From: CAYFQB01 sp964345225
Lineage (GTDB): Bacteria > Nitrospirota > Thermodesulfovibrionia > Thermodesulfovibrionales > UBA6898
Assembly: GCA_964345225.1 (NCBI GenBank)
Contig: CAYFQB010000072.1
Location: 1-50,531 of the forward strand
DNA: 50,531 bases
Direction of reading: 5' to 3'
The notes under the pieces were generated by a model. It worked only from the letters and a program-made list of their open reading frames with translations. It did no database searches and was not told the origin of the DNA. The translations under genes and the position numbers were made by a program. Positions 1-7,920 of this stretch are shown in pieces. Each line of letters starts with the position of its first letter. The stretch's first letter is position 1.

Positions 1-396
1 CCCCGAAAAGAAACTCATCCTTTCAACGGGGTAAAAACTCCCCCGTATACGGGTTACCCCGTTCTACGGGGTCAAACAGTAAAAATTCGTCCCGACTTCT
101 CGGGAACGCTTATTTCGCCATGACGGGATACTAAAAAATTTCCCTATGTCCGCTCAAGAAACATGCCCAACTATACAACATGTAGATCTGCTTCAAATGC
201 ATTTCCGTATAAAAAAGCAGGTATATGTGCAGTCTACGACTCTTAGATAGAACTTAGTTTCTGAGGAGGTATGTAACCGTAAAGACGCAAAGGGTAAAGA
301 TTAGAGTGCAAGGCGCAGGGAGCAGGGAGTAAGGGGTGAGGTGACTTTAATAAAATTCAATTTTGCTCTTTAATTTACATTTTCTATCCAATTAGC
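1..396. repeat. Gene-free block of small palindromes and purine-rich repeats
   Basis: No credible gene is seen in this stretch. It holds ACGGGGTA at 26-33, the perfect palindrome CCCGTATACGGG at 42-53, a hairpin ACCCCGT-TCT-ACGGGGT at 56-72 and a second hairpin TCCCGA-CTTC-TCGGGA at 90-105. Bases 296-345 are purine-rich simple sequence resembling the 7921-8080 block. The ACCCCGT and CCCGA cores recur at 18389-18500, 46414-46452, 24757-24770 and 40667-40693. The left part may continue beyond the window edge. It lies downstream of the receiver gene and could contain its terminator, but no hairpin followed by a T-run is visible. Confidence 0.7.
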
Positions 397-762
397 TTAA
401 AGGTACTTCTCCAGTTTATTGCGAAGATCACCCATCCGGAAAGGTTTTGTGACATAGTCATCACATCCTGCATCCCGTGCATGTTCCTCGTCGTAATCAA
501 CTGTACGTGCTGTGATAGCAACAACAGGTATATGCTTCAATTCCTTTATGTTCTTGATAATCCGTGTTGCCTGGTAACCGTCAATACGCGGTAGCATTAC
601 ATCCATCAGGATCAGGTCAGGACGATGTGATAGGGCCATGCGCACTGCCTCATCACCGTCTTTTGCAAAGATCAGCTCTCTGTCCTTGGTGCCTACAGCC
701 AAGGTAAGTATAGATACGCTGGTTTCTTCATCATCAACGATTAAGATTTTTTTGGACTTCAT
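397..762 (-). CDS. Single-domain response regulator (CheY-like receiver)
   Basis: A 121-residue protein that is only a receiver domain. It shows the acidic pair D10/D11, the phospho-acceptor D54 in LILMDVMLP, T84 and the conserved K106 before P107, so it should be phosphorylatable. There is no output domain, so it must act through protein contact or as a phosphorelay intermediate. The start ATG overlaps the 3' end of the histidine kinase gene by 29 bases and has an AAGGAG ribosome binding site 6 bases upstream, indicating co-transcription and probably a cognate pair. The target of the signalling is not shown by the sequence. Confidence 0.93.
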   Translation of the reverse strand: MKSKKILIVDDEETSVSILTLAVGTKDRELIFAKDGDEAVRMALSHRPDLILMDVMLPRIDGYQATRIIKNIKELKHIPVVAITARTVDYDEEHARDAGCDDYVTKPFRMGDLRNKLEKYL

Positions 763-2680
763 ATCTGTCTCCTTTCTCTACTGTCTCGATATACATCGGC
801 AGGCTGATAGTAAGGGCTACACCCTTGTTCTTGATATTTTCAAGGATAAATGTCCCCCCGTGACTCTCAATAATATCCCGTGCCAGGGTTAGATTTACGT
901 CTGCCCTGCGAAGATCCTGAGATAATTCATCACCCTCGATATTACCTTTACGAAGTTGATCCACAATTTCTGGGTCCATTAGATCACCTTCATTTTCAAA
1001 GCGGATTACAATGTGATTTAATTTGGTATTGACCATTAAGGCGATCTTGATCTCGCTTTCAGGGAAAGCGTGATTGATCTGGTTGTTAAGAATATTAAAA
1101 AATACACACTGGATAAGCTGTCGATCAGCATAAACTATCAATGTCCTCCCTTCAAGATTCGCCCATCCCTGTCGCTGTATGGTCAATTTTTTCTGTTCAA
1201 TCTCTTCATCAAACTGAATAAGAAGACCCTCCATGATAAATCCCAGATAGAATTTGCTCTTTATCAGTAGTATCTTCCGGCAAAGGCGTAATGGGTTAAC
1301 AGGAAGTGAAAAGCGGAATGTGCATCCGCCTCCCGGTGTATCCTCGTACCATATCTTGCCCCAGTGAAGGTTAACGATTTCCTTTGCGATAGATAGCCCG
1401 AGTCCTACACCTTTTGGTAAAACTCCTCCACTTTCCTTCTGTCTGTGATAGAATCTTTCAAAAATATGTTTCTGATCTTCAGGGGATATCCCGGGTCCAT
1501 TATCGGCAACACTGAAAGTAACCACTTCGGTGCTTGAAATGAGATAGGGGAAATATTCATTCAGAGATGAGCTTAAACTAAGTTCATCGTTTACATGTAT
1601 CTTTCCCCCATTTGGAATAAACTTTACTGCATTTCCTATGAGATTATTAAGAACCCTTTCAATATTTTCCCTGTCTGCTATTATATCGGGAATATAATTA
1701 TCCATAGATGGTTTATATACAATATCAATCCCTTTCTTCTTGGCAAATGTCTGCATATTACTAACAACACTATCTATCATGCTTTTTGGAGAAACCTGTT
1801 CCAGACGCAAAGCCCATCGGCCGGATTGAATCTTTGATAGGTCCAAAAGATTATCAATAAGACGAAGGAGTGAATCACTCTTTTGTGAAATCTCTTTAAG
1901 AAACTTCTGCTGGTTTTCATTAATAGGTCCGGCCTCTTCCATAAGCATATAATCAGTGTAGCCAATTATCCCTGTAAGGGGGGTACGAAGCTCATGACTC
2001 ATGGAGGCAATAAAATTTTTCCGTATCTCCTCGAGCTTTCTGTATAACTCAAGCTGACGTCTGGTTTCATCAAGGTCCTGACTCACTAAATTTTGTTTCT
2101 GGCTTAGCTGGTTAATCAACTGAAATGCTCTGGACTTCCCCTCAGAGAACCAGCCGCAGAATGCCGTCAGGCTCAGAAGACCTATTACGTCGAGTATCAT
2201 GCGTCTTGTGTTGAAAAAATCTAATCCGGCAACAAGGTAAGAAGAAAAAATATAGGCGAAAACCATAATCGGCCCCAGAATCAGACTGAGTTTTAAGCTT
2301 GACCTGAGGGCTACAATGATTATTAAGAAAAGGTAGAATGTGAGAAGTCCCTGTTCGTAAATGTTTGAGAAGTAGACGAGGGTTATCAGTAAAAGTATGT
2401 CAGTGAAGAGGAAAAAGGAAATATAGCGGTGCAAGTTCCTGTAGACTAAACCAGAATAAAGTATATATGTAACGTAAATATTATATAGAACTCCAAGTAA
2501 TATAAAGAAGTAGAGTGGCTGCAGATTGATGACATATTCAGTGCCAATAAAACTTCTAATGAATGTAAAAACTGCTAATACAACCCAGCGGAGGAAGGAG
2601 ACCAGCCACTCTGTAGTTATTGCCTGTGTTGTCTGGTCGTAATCAGGGTCTTCACTAATTGAAAGCTTGTTATTTATCAT
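734..2680 (-). CDS. Membrane sensor histidine kinase with a second, degenerate ATPase-like domain
   Basis: A 648-residue protein. Residues about 25-178 are hydrophobic, with roughly five or six membrane segments and no obvious periplasmic sensor domain. A short coiled coil leads into the dimerisation domain with phospho-accepting H229 in SMSHELRTP. A complete HATPase domain follows: N box NLIGNAVKF at about 346-354, G1 DNGPGI at 393-398 and G2 GVGLGLS at 424-430. Unusually, residues about 480-632 look like a second HATPase fold: FNILNN resembles an N box, but the G1 position reads FENEGDL and the G2 position NLTLARD, so ATP binding is doubtful. The gene has no ribosome binding site; a TGATATGAT extended -10 ends 6 bases before the ATG. 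It overlaps the receiver gene, its likely partner. Confidence 0.92.
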   Translation of the reverse strand: MINNKLSISEDPDYDQTTQAITTEWLVSFLRWVVLAVFTFIRSFIGTEYVINLQPLYFFILLGVLYNIYVTYILYSGLVYRNLHRYISFFLFTDILLLITLVYFSNIYEQGLLTFYLFLIIIVALRSSLKLSLILGPIMVFAYIFSSYLVAGLDFFNTRRMILDVIGLLSLTAFCGWFSEGKSRAFQLINQLSQKQNLVSQDLDETRRQLELYRKLEEIRKNFIASMSHELRTPLTGIIGYTDYMLMEEAGPINENQQKFLKEISQKSDSLLRLIDNLLDLSKIQSGRWALRLEQVSPKSMIDSVVSNMQTFAKKKGIDIVYKPSMDNYIPDIIADRENIERVLNNLIGNAVKFIPNGGKIHVNDELSLSSSLNEYFPYLISSTEVVTFSVADNGPGISPEDQKHIFERFYHRQKESGGVLPKGVGLGLSIAKEIVNLHWGKIWYEDTPGGGCTFRFSLPVNPLRLCRKILLIKSKFYLGFIMEGLLIQFDEEIEQKKLTIQRQGWANLEGRTLIVYADRQLIQCVFFNILNNQINHAFPESEIKIALMVNTKLNHIVIRFENEGDLMDPEIVDQLRKGNIEGDELSQDLRRADVNLTLARDIIESHGGTFILENIKNKGVALTISLPMYIETVEKGDRYEVQKNLNR

Positions 2681-2686
2681 GGCATA

Positions 2687-2695
2687 ATCATATCA
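2687..2695 (-). promoter_or_regulatory. Extended -10 promoter, probable leaderless start
   Basis: On the minus strand TGATATGAT ends 6 bases before the ATG of the histidine kinase and no Shine-Dalgarno is present. A normal start site would fall at or next to the ATG. No good -35 is seen, which an extended -10 can tolerate. Confidence 0.45.
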
Positions 2696-2734
2696 CATAA
2701 AGACATGATATAAAACAACCGTTATTCCATTAAT

Positions 2735-4186
2735 TCACTTTTTAAAAATCCTGCCACGACAGTCCTCAATTATCCTGCCCGTGCTCCCATTTTCAGTAAA
2801 TTCAATGACTTCCACCTTGCCGTCTTTCCGTTCGAAATATATTGCGTCATTATTGTCTAATTTTGGAAAATATCTGCCTGATATGTCTTCATACAAATCT
2901 ACCTTGTACAGAGGTGTATAGTTATCTGGTATCTCACCTGATGCAAGCCCGAGAAGGCCCATATTTTCATAAACCAGGTATTTCCCTTTCTCATTTCTAT
3001 ATCCTACATAGTATCTTCCGCTTTCCTTATGATATATATCTGCCTCCATTGTAAATAGGTTATCACTGACTACCTCGTAAAACTTGCCATCCTTTATTTT
3101 GTAGGTCTTTCCTGAATTGGATAAAACCCATTCAGATGTCATCTTATCAGGGCTGTGTGTCAGTATAGTCTTATATTTACTTAATGAAATGTACTTTAAA
3201 TTTTCATAGTCAGTATGAACGACACTGTTCCTGCCAGATACATCATGTATGACAACAGCTTCATTGAAGGCATTAACGGCATTTTTGTAACGTTCTTCGC
3301 TCCAGATTCTTTCAATGTAATCGTTTATATCACCATAAATAACATGCGAAGATTCAAACTCTCTTCTCGACATATTAAGCCGCTGAGTCCTCTTTTCAGT
3401 ATATAGCTTAATCCATAATTCTTTATCGTCTACTGTATCTGAACTGAATACCAATGTCTCCTTATCAGTCTTTATCTTAATACCAATACCTATTATTCCG
3501 TGCCAAACAGGTGACTTGATTGCCTGTATTGTAAAACCCTCTTTGTCAGTGTAAATGTTTTGTTCCTCTTCATAGAATACCTTTGATGAAAAAGGATAGA
3601 AGCTCTCGGGTTCAACCCATTCTCCGTAATTGGGGTCTTTAAAGAGCATCCTTGGCCTTTTTGTCTTATTGTTTATGATGACTTTTGCGATATCAGGGTG
3701 AACTTTATTGCCATTCCTGTCTATTATATAAGTGCCTTTCTTACCCCCGCCCTCATCTACTGAAACTATTCTGTATCTTGCCCTCGGTCCAATAATATTG
3801 AAGTTGAAATACTCATCATAACCTATATCTACCACAGATTTAGAATCATTCGATAGACTCCTGTCAAGTGAAGGCCCTGAGGCCTTTTTAAGTTCCTCAT
3901 TTAAGTCCTCTGATGTAAGAAACAAGACCTTACAGCGGAAATCAGGTGCATACATGTTAAATAAGGCAAGGTCGCTAAACCACCTCTTGTGATCATCGTG
4001 GCAGTGTGTAACTATCAATCCATTTATGTTTTTAAGTCCGTGTCCGCCAATCTGCTGGAAGAGAGGTGCCCCACAGTCGATGAGATAATTGGATTGTCCT
4101 ATTGTTATCTGATAGCCGATACTTTTGCCCATCCTGGAGAACGGGCCATAATCACCCAATATTTTGACAATAATACTATCTGTCAT
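2735..4186 (-). CDS. Metallo-beta-lactamase-fold protein with long C-terminal extension
   Basis: A 483-residue soluble protein. The N-terminal half is a metallo-beta-lactamase fold: the metal motif THCHDDH gives H61, H63, D65 and H66; a further ligand is likely H229 in SPVWHG and D250 in FSSDT, with another His near 357 (LTHSPD). This arrangement resembles the RNase Z/cyclic phosphodiesterase branch, but the strand region between 100 and 215 is enlarged. Residues about 370-483 form a Tyr- and Gly-rich beta-like extension with repeated short strands (for example KYLVYE, RYYVGY), of unknown role. There is no signal peptide. The substrate is not identifiable. No ribosome binding site is seen; a TATAAT lies 9 bases before the ATG. 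Gene spacing to the upstream reductase is 84 AT-rich bases. Confidence 0.85.
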   Translation of the reverse strand: MTDSIIVKILGDYGPFSRMGKSIGYQITIGQSNYLIDCGAPLFQQIGGHGLKNINGLIVTHCHDDHKRWFSDLALFNMYAPDFRCKVLFLTSEDLNEELKKASGPSLDRSLSNDSKSVVDIGYDEYFNFNIIGPRARYRIVSVDEGGGKKGTYIIDRNGNKVHPDIAKVIINNKTKRPRMLFKDPNYGEWVEPESFYPFSSKVFYEEEQNIYTDKEGFTIQAIKSPVWHGIIGIGIKIKTDKETLVFSSDTVDDKELWIKLYTEKRTQRLNMSRREFESSHVIYGDINDYIERIWSEERYKNAVNAFNEAVVIHDVSGRNSVVHTDYENLKYISLSKYKTILTHSPDKMTSEWVLSNSGKTYKIKDGKFYEVVSDNLFTMEADIYHKESGRYYVGYRNEKGKYLVYENMGLLGLASGEIPDNYTPLYKVDLYEDISGRYFPKLDNNDAIYFERKDGKVEVIEFTENGSTGRIIEDCRGRIFKK

Positions 4187-4195
4187 TTTAAAAAA

Positions 4196-4201
4196 ATTAT
4201 A
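4196..4201 (-). promoter_or_regulatory. -10 box 9 bases before a start codon
   Basis: TATAAT on the minus strand, followed by nine bases and the ATG at 4186, with no Shine-Dalgarno. The region is extremely AT-rich, so chance occurrence is a real alternative. Confidence 0.35.
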
Positions 4202-4270
4202 TATAAAAAAAAATTATTTGAAAAGTTATTTATAGCAGGAAAACAAAAGAGGACCTTATTCAGGCCTTAG

Positions 4271-5983
4271 TCAGTCTGCATCTGCAAAACGAACAAGCGT
4301 GCCTTTCTTCTTAGTGCCGTATCTGAATACAGTTATCCCTTTACATCCCTTTTCATAAGCAAGAAGGAACGCATGCGCGACTTGATCTTTTTCAGCACTT
4401 TTGGGGAAGTTAATAGTTTTTGATACAGCATTGTCAGTGTATTTCTGGAAAGATATTTGCATTTCAATATGATCTTTATAATTTATTTCATGAGCAGTCT
4501 TATAAACTTTTTTTATATATCCAGGTATATTTTTGATGCCAAAAAGGTTTCCCTTTTTAAAAACTCTTTCTTTTAATTCCTCGGAATAAAAACCGAGATT
4601 TTTTGCAGTTTCAAAAAAATATTTATTTAATTCTATTAGTTCTGTTTCCATAATTAACCTTTTATATGCAAGAGCAAACAAAGGTTCAATTCCACTTGAA
4701 CAGTCAGCAATGATAGACAATGTACCTGTCGGGGCAATAGTTGTAGTCGTTGCATTCCTTAGCATTGGCATTCCAGGAGCATCATATACTGAACCGTTAT
4801 AGTTTGGAAATACGCCCCTTTCTCCTGCCAGTTCTGCAGAGCATTGTCTTGCCCTGTTGCTGAAAAACTTCATGACTTTCTCGGCAAGTTTAAAAGCCCT
4901 CTTGCTGTTATATGGTATGCCTAATAGAATAAGTGTATCGGCCCATCCCATAATACCAAGCCCTATCTTTCTATTGCCCTTATGCATGATTTCTATGTCT
5001 GAAAGTGGATACCTGTTTACATCAATTGAATCGTCAAGAAACCTCACTGCCGTCATTATGTCATCAGAAAGGTTTTTAAAATCGATTGCCGGCTTTTCTC
5101 CCATATTCATTACATATTTACTTAGATTAATTGAACCCAGGACACATGCCTCGTACGGAAGCAATGGCTGTTCACCGCAAGGATTTGTTGATTCTATTTT
5201 CCCTATATTTGGAGTCGGGTTAAACCTTTCAATAACATCAATGAAAACAATCCCTGGGTCGCCTGTTTCCCATGCACTTTCAATAATTTCGTCAAAAACT
5301 TTTTTTGCCTTTATTTTTTTATATGTCTTGCCGGTTCTTGGATTTATTAACTCATATTCTCCATCGCTGTACAAGGCTTTCATAAAAACATCGGTGATAG
5401 CCACAGAAATATTAAAATTTTCGAGTTCCCCGGCTTTTCTTTTAATACTTATAAATTCAAGGATATCGGGATGGTCGACCCTTAATATACCCATATTAGC
5501 ACCACGCCTTGCACCGCCCTGTTTAATCACTTCAGTGGCAGTATTGTAAACCCTTATAAAAGACACCGGCCCGCTTGCTATACTTCCGGTCGAATGAACA
5601 ATATCAGCTTTTGGCCTTAGGTGGGAAAAAGAAAAGCCTGTTCCTCCACCGCTTTGAAGAATTAAAGCAGCATTTTTTAAGGAACCGAATATACTGTCCA
5701 TCGAATCTTCTACAGGAAGGACAAAACATGCTGCAAGCTGACCTATGGTTCTCCCTGCATTCATTAAGGCAGGGGAGTTAGGAAGGAATTTTAAATCCCT
5801 CATAATTCTGAAGTATTTCTCTGCCCAGTACCCGCTGTCATCACCGTAATTTTTCTCGGCTTCTGCAACTTTTTCAGCTACCCTGATAAACATTTTTTCA
5901 GGGCTTTCAATAACATTGCCTGAGGAGTCTCTTAGCAGGTATCTCTTGCTGAGCACAAGCTTTGCGTTCTCGCTGAGTTCCAT
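4271..5983 (-). CDS. nrdJ: Adenosylcobalamin-dependent (class II) ribonucleotide reductase, short form
   Basis: A 570-residue enzyme that makes deoxyribonucleotides using a cobalamin-generated thiyl radical. Active-site residues are visible: C86 in AACFVLP as one half of the redox pair, N267, radical C269 and E271 in NPCGEQPL, and C280 in CVLGSINL; the TPTGT-like segment APTGTLSIIADCSSGIEP is also intact. Class II enzymes of this type are usually well over 600 residues and end with a tail carrying a cysteine pair and often a zinc-binding C-terminal domain. Here the chain stops soon after GITVFRYG with no terminal cysteines, and neither other frame continues the family sequence downstream. No ribosome binding site; TGATATAAT ends 6 bases before the ATG. 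Confidence 0.95.
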   Translation of the reverse strand: MELSENAKLVLSKRYLLRDSSGNVIESPEKMFIRVAEKVAEAEKNYGDDSGYWAEKYFRIMRDLKFLPNSPALMNAGRTIGQLAACFVLPVEDSMDSIFGSLKNAALILQSGGGTGFSFSHLRPKADIVHSTGSIASGPVSFIRVYNTATEVIKQGGARRGANMGILRVDHPDILEFISIKRKAGELENFNISVAITDVFMKALYSDGEYELINPRTGKTYKKIKAKKVFDEIIESAWETGDPGIVFIDVIERFNPTPNIGKIESTNPCGEQPLLPYEACVLGSINLSKYVMNMGEKPAIDFKNLSDDIMTAVRFLDDSIDVNRYPLSDIEIMHKGNRKIGLGIMGWADTLILLGIPYNSKRAFKLAEKVMKFFSNRARQCSAELAGERGVFPNYNGSVYDAPGMPMLRNATTTTIAPTGTLSIIADCSSGIEPLFALAYKRLIMETELIELNKYFFETAKNLGFYSEELKERVFKKGNLFGIKNIPGYIKKVYKTAHEINYKDHIEMQISFQKYTDNAVSKTINFPKSAEKDQVAHAFLLAYEKGCKGITVFRYGTKKKGTLVRFADAD

Positions 5984-5989
5984 AAAAAA

Positions 5990-5998
5990 ATTATATCA
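5990..5998 (-). promoter_or_regulatory. Extended -10 promoter of nrdJ, probable leaderless start
   Basis: TGATATAAT on the minus strand ends 6 bases before the nrdJ ATG. This is a perfect extended -10 and there is no ribosome binding site, so the transcript should begin at or within a base or two of the start codon. Confidence 0.55.
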
Positions 5999-6198
5999 GA
6001 TCACTGTTTATGATTCACTCTTTGCTTTTTGCGAATTAATAGGGTTACGTTTTACGGTAACGGTAACGAGGCCCTCCCTTTCAAGTAAGCTTTTCTACTT
6101 TACTGGGCCCGTTTCGGTCATCGGTTACGTCTGTCGTCTTTGTTTATCTTAGTCTTTATCCACCTCTAGTTTTCAATATTCAATCTTCAATTAATGAA

Positions 6199-6229
6199 TT
6201 ACTGCTTACTTCCTACTTCCTACTTTTTT
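6199..6229 (-). repeat. 31-base intergenic repeat, copy 1
   Basis: On the minus strand this matches 8012-8042 of the plus strand at 30 of 31 bases (one A/C difference). It consists of GTAGGAA, GTAGGAA, GTAAGCAGTAA-like units. The stop codon of the small zinc-ribbon gene is inside it. Confidence 0.8.
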
Positions 6230-6376
6230 AGTTTTCCTCCCAGAGGCTTTTCTCTTTCTGCTTTTTTTGGTTTCAACACCGCAACAGTATACAGGAATAT
6301 AGTGGCCATTACCTGTCTCGGATACAACATATCTTTTACCGCATTTACTGCATTCATAGGTTATCGTCTCTTTCAT
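6206..6376 (-). CDS. Small zinc-ribbon protein (56 aa)
   Basis: A 56-residue protein found by reading the minus strand downstream of the YdjM-like gene. It begins MKETITYECSKCGKRY and has a CxxC pair (C9, C12), then a CC pair (C31, C32) followed by Gly, consistent with a compact zinc-binding knuckle. The C-terminal 20 residues are Lys/Arg-rich (KKSRKRKASGRKTKK), suggesting nucleic acid binding or surface attachment. A strong AAGGAGGTGAT ribosome binding site lies upstream, overlapping the end of the YdjM-like gene 18 bases away, so the two are co-transcribed. The last codons and the TAA stop lie inside a 31-base repeat also present inverted at 8012-8042. No function is known to me. Confidence 0.75.
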   Translation of the reverse strand: MKETITYECSKCGKRYVVSETGNGHYIPVYCCGVETKKSRKRKASGRKTKKVGSRK

Positions 6377-6394
6377 ATTCTATCAATCACCTCC

Positions 6395-7396
6395 TTATTC
6401 CACGTATTCAATAACTTTCTGTCTGCCCGGCCTGCTGTATTCCCAGCTGATAAGTATACCGTCTTCATTAATATTTGCAAACAATGAAAATGGGACATTA
6501 TTCTTTTTATTATTAAAACGATCTTTTAACATGGGAAGGGTACTGTAAAATCTCAAATCACTAAAATTCATCCTTTCTGTTTTACCCTGCTCTTCAATAT
6601 TCATCACAGGATATGCAGCAAACCATGCGAATGTCCTGAATATACTTGCCTTTTCAGCTAATATCAGCATTCTAACAATGTCAGCTTTCTGATAAGTACT
6701 AAAAATAAAAGGTCTTTTCTGTTCAAAGAGGCTAATTCCGGTAAGCATATAATAATCATCATTTTCCACAATAACCTTCCAGTTACCCGGCGAAAAAAGC
6801 TCTGGTTCGATCCTGACATTATCATGACTTACATTTTCAACTGCCAGCCTGTCAACAACATATTTTTTAGCATATATCTTTATACCAAGATTCATCGCAG
6901 GATATAAAAACATGAAAAATATGGCAACTACAGCGATCGTTTTAGACCTCTTTTTAACAATAAATGAAGATATAAGAAGAACTATCAATGTCAAAGTGAA
7001 AAAGGGATCTATTATAAATACACAACTCAAAGCATATCTTGTTCTGCTGAATGGATATAAAATCTGCGTACCATAAGATGTAATAAGATCCAAAAATATA
7101 TGCACCAGTATAACTGAATAACTAATTATAAAGGTCTTTATCAGAGCCAGCTTTTGTGAAAATAATCTGAATATTAAAGAAACAACCAATGCTGATAAAA
7201 GTCCACCTAAAAATGAATGGGTTATTCCCCTGTGATGGATAAGATATAGTTCAGGATTTATCAGACCTACAATATTGTCGATATCCGGAATCATTGCGGA
7301 AATTATGCATAGAATGATTATCCCGCGATGAGGGAATCTCGATTTTATTGCATTTCCAGCAATTACCCCTGATGTTATATGTGTTACGGGGTCCAT
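6395..7396 (-). CDS. YdjM-like membrane-bound metal-dependent hydrolase
   Basis: A 333-residue inner-membrane protein of the YdjM/DUF457 family. The N terminus carries the family signature: H6 in MDPVTH, DIDN around 38-41 (PDIDNIVG) and the HHRGITHS motif near 54-61, expected to bind a metal. Four or five hydrophobic segments follow up to about residue 178, and then a soluble C-terminal domain of about 150 residues. Members have been linked to membrane phospholipid or DNA-damage responses in other bacteria, but the reaction here is unknown. No ribosome binding site; two possible -10 boxes lie upstream (TAATAT 5 bases before the ATG, or TGATATACT at 7427-7435 with a 30-base leader). It is co-transcribed with the small zinc-ribbon gene. 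Confidence 0.88.
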   Translation of the reverse strand: MDPVTHITSGVIAGNAIKSRFPHRGIIILCIISAMIPDIDNIVGLINPELYLIHHRGITHSFLGGLLSALVVSLIFRLFSQKLALIKTFIISYSVILVHIFLDLITSYGTQILYPFSRTRYALSCVFIIDPFFTLTLIVLLISSFIVKKRSKTIAVVAIFFMFLYPAMNLGIKIYAKKYVVDRLAVENVSHDNVRIEPELFSPGNWKVIVENDDYYMLTGISLFEQKRPFIFSTYQKADIVRMLILAEKASIFRTFAWFAAYPVMNIEEQGKTERMNFSDLRFYSTLPMLKDRFNNKKNNVPFSLFANINEDGILISWEYSRPGRQKVIEYVE

Positions 7397-7562
7397 AATA
7401 TATATTAAAACATTATTGAAATTCTAAGTATATCATCAGGTAAATCAAGTTTTTATAAATCACTGACTATACAATAATCGTATTGATATCTAATATGCAA
7501 AAGGAGAGGAGATCAAAGAGATATTTCAGTTATGGAAGGATTGCCACGTTAGAAGGGATTTA

Positions 7563-7877
7563 TTATTTCTCATACAATTCTTTTACGAAATCGTCATACT
7601 CTTTTGGGATAGATGTTAATTCTATCCCCATACCATTCTTAAAACTACTTATCTGGATTTTTATTGTCCTTATTACAACTCCTGATAAAGGAACTTTCTG
7701 TCCATTATCCATTTCAAGTATCATGTTCAAAGTAGTACCTTCCTTAAAACCTTTTCGGGTTCTAATAAAAAGGCCGTTACATGAAAAATCTGAAGAAATA
7801 CCGTTAAATTCATTAATTCCATCTGAAAAAGTTATATTCAATCTTCTTATCTTGCGCCTGCATGCCCTCTTGTCCAT
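7563..7877 (-). CDS. PilZ-domain protein (c-di-GMP receptor)
   Basis: A 104-residue stand-alone PilZ domain. The two parts of the c-di-GMP binding signature are visible: the Arg-rich N terminus RRKIRRL (RxxxR) and DFSCNG at about 30-35 (D/NxSxxG). The C-terminal GIELTSIP strand is typical. It is presumably a cytosolic receptor acting on a partner protein. It is monocistronic, read from a TTGACA-N17-TAGTCT promoter whose -10 ends 7 bases from the ATG with no ribosome binding site. It is divergent from cstA across a repeat block. Confidence 0.88.
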   Translation of the reverse strand: MDKRACRRKIRRLNITFSDGINEFNGISSDFSCNGLFIRTRKGFKEGTTLNMILEMDNGQKVPLSGVVIRTIKIQISSFKNGMGIELTSIPKEYDDFVKELYEK

Positions 7878-7884
7878 CGTGTAA

Positions 7885-7913
7885 AGACTATATATTTTTT
7901 ATCCATATGTCAA
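7885..7913 (-). promoter_or_regulatory. Sigma-70 promoter of the PilZ gene
   Basis: On the minus strand a consensus TTGACA (7913-7908), 17-base spacer, and TAGTCT (7890-7885). Seven bases separate the -10 box from the ATG and there is no Shine-Dalgarno, so the transcript is likely leaderless or nearly so. Confidence 0.6.
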
Positions 7914-7920
7914 GTCTATA

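Noticed and set aside
265..345. Possible c-di-GMP (GEMM) riboswitch because of GACGCAAAG in a c-di-GMP-rich genome
   Set aside because: The rest of the conserved core and pairing stems are missing and the sequence is downstream of the receiver gene; the words fit the local simple-sequence repeats.
4857..5549. 230-residue plus-strand frame
   Set aside because: Lies wholly antisense to nrdJ, which has intact motifs; composition is that of a shadow frame.
7483..7884. 133-residue plus-strand frame
   Set aside because: Antisense to the PilZ gene, which has both signature motifs and a promoter; no family pattern in the plus frame.
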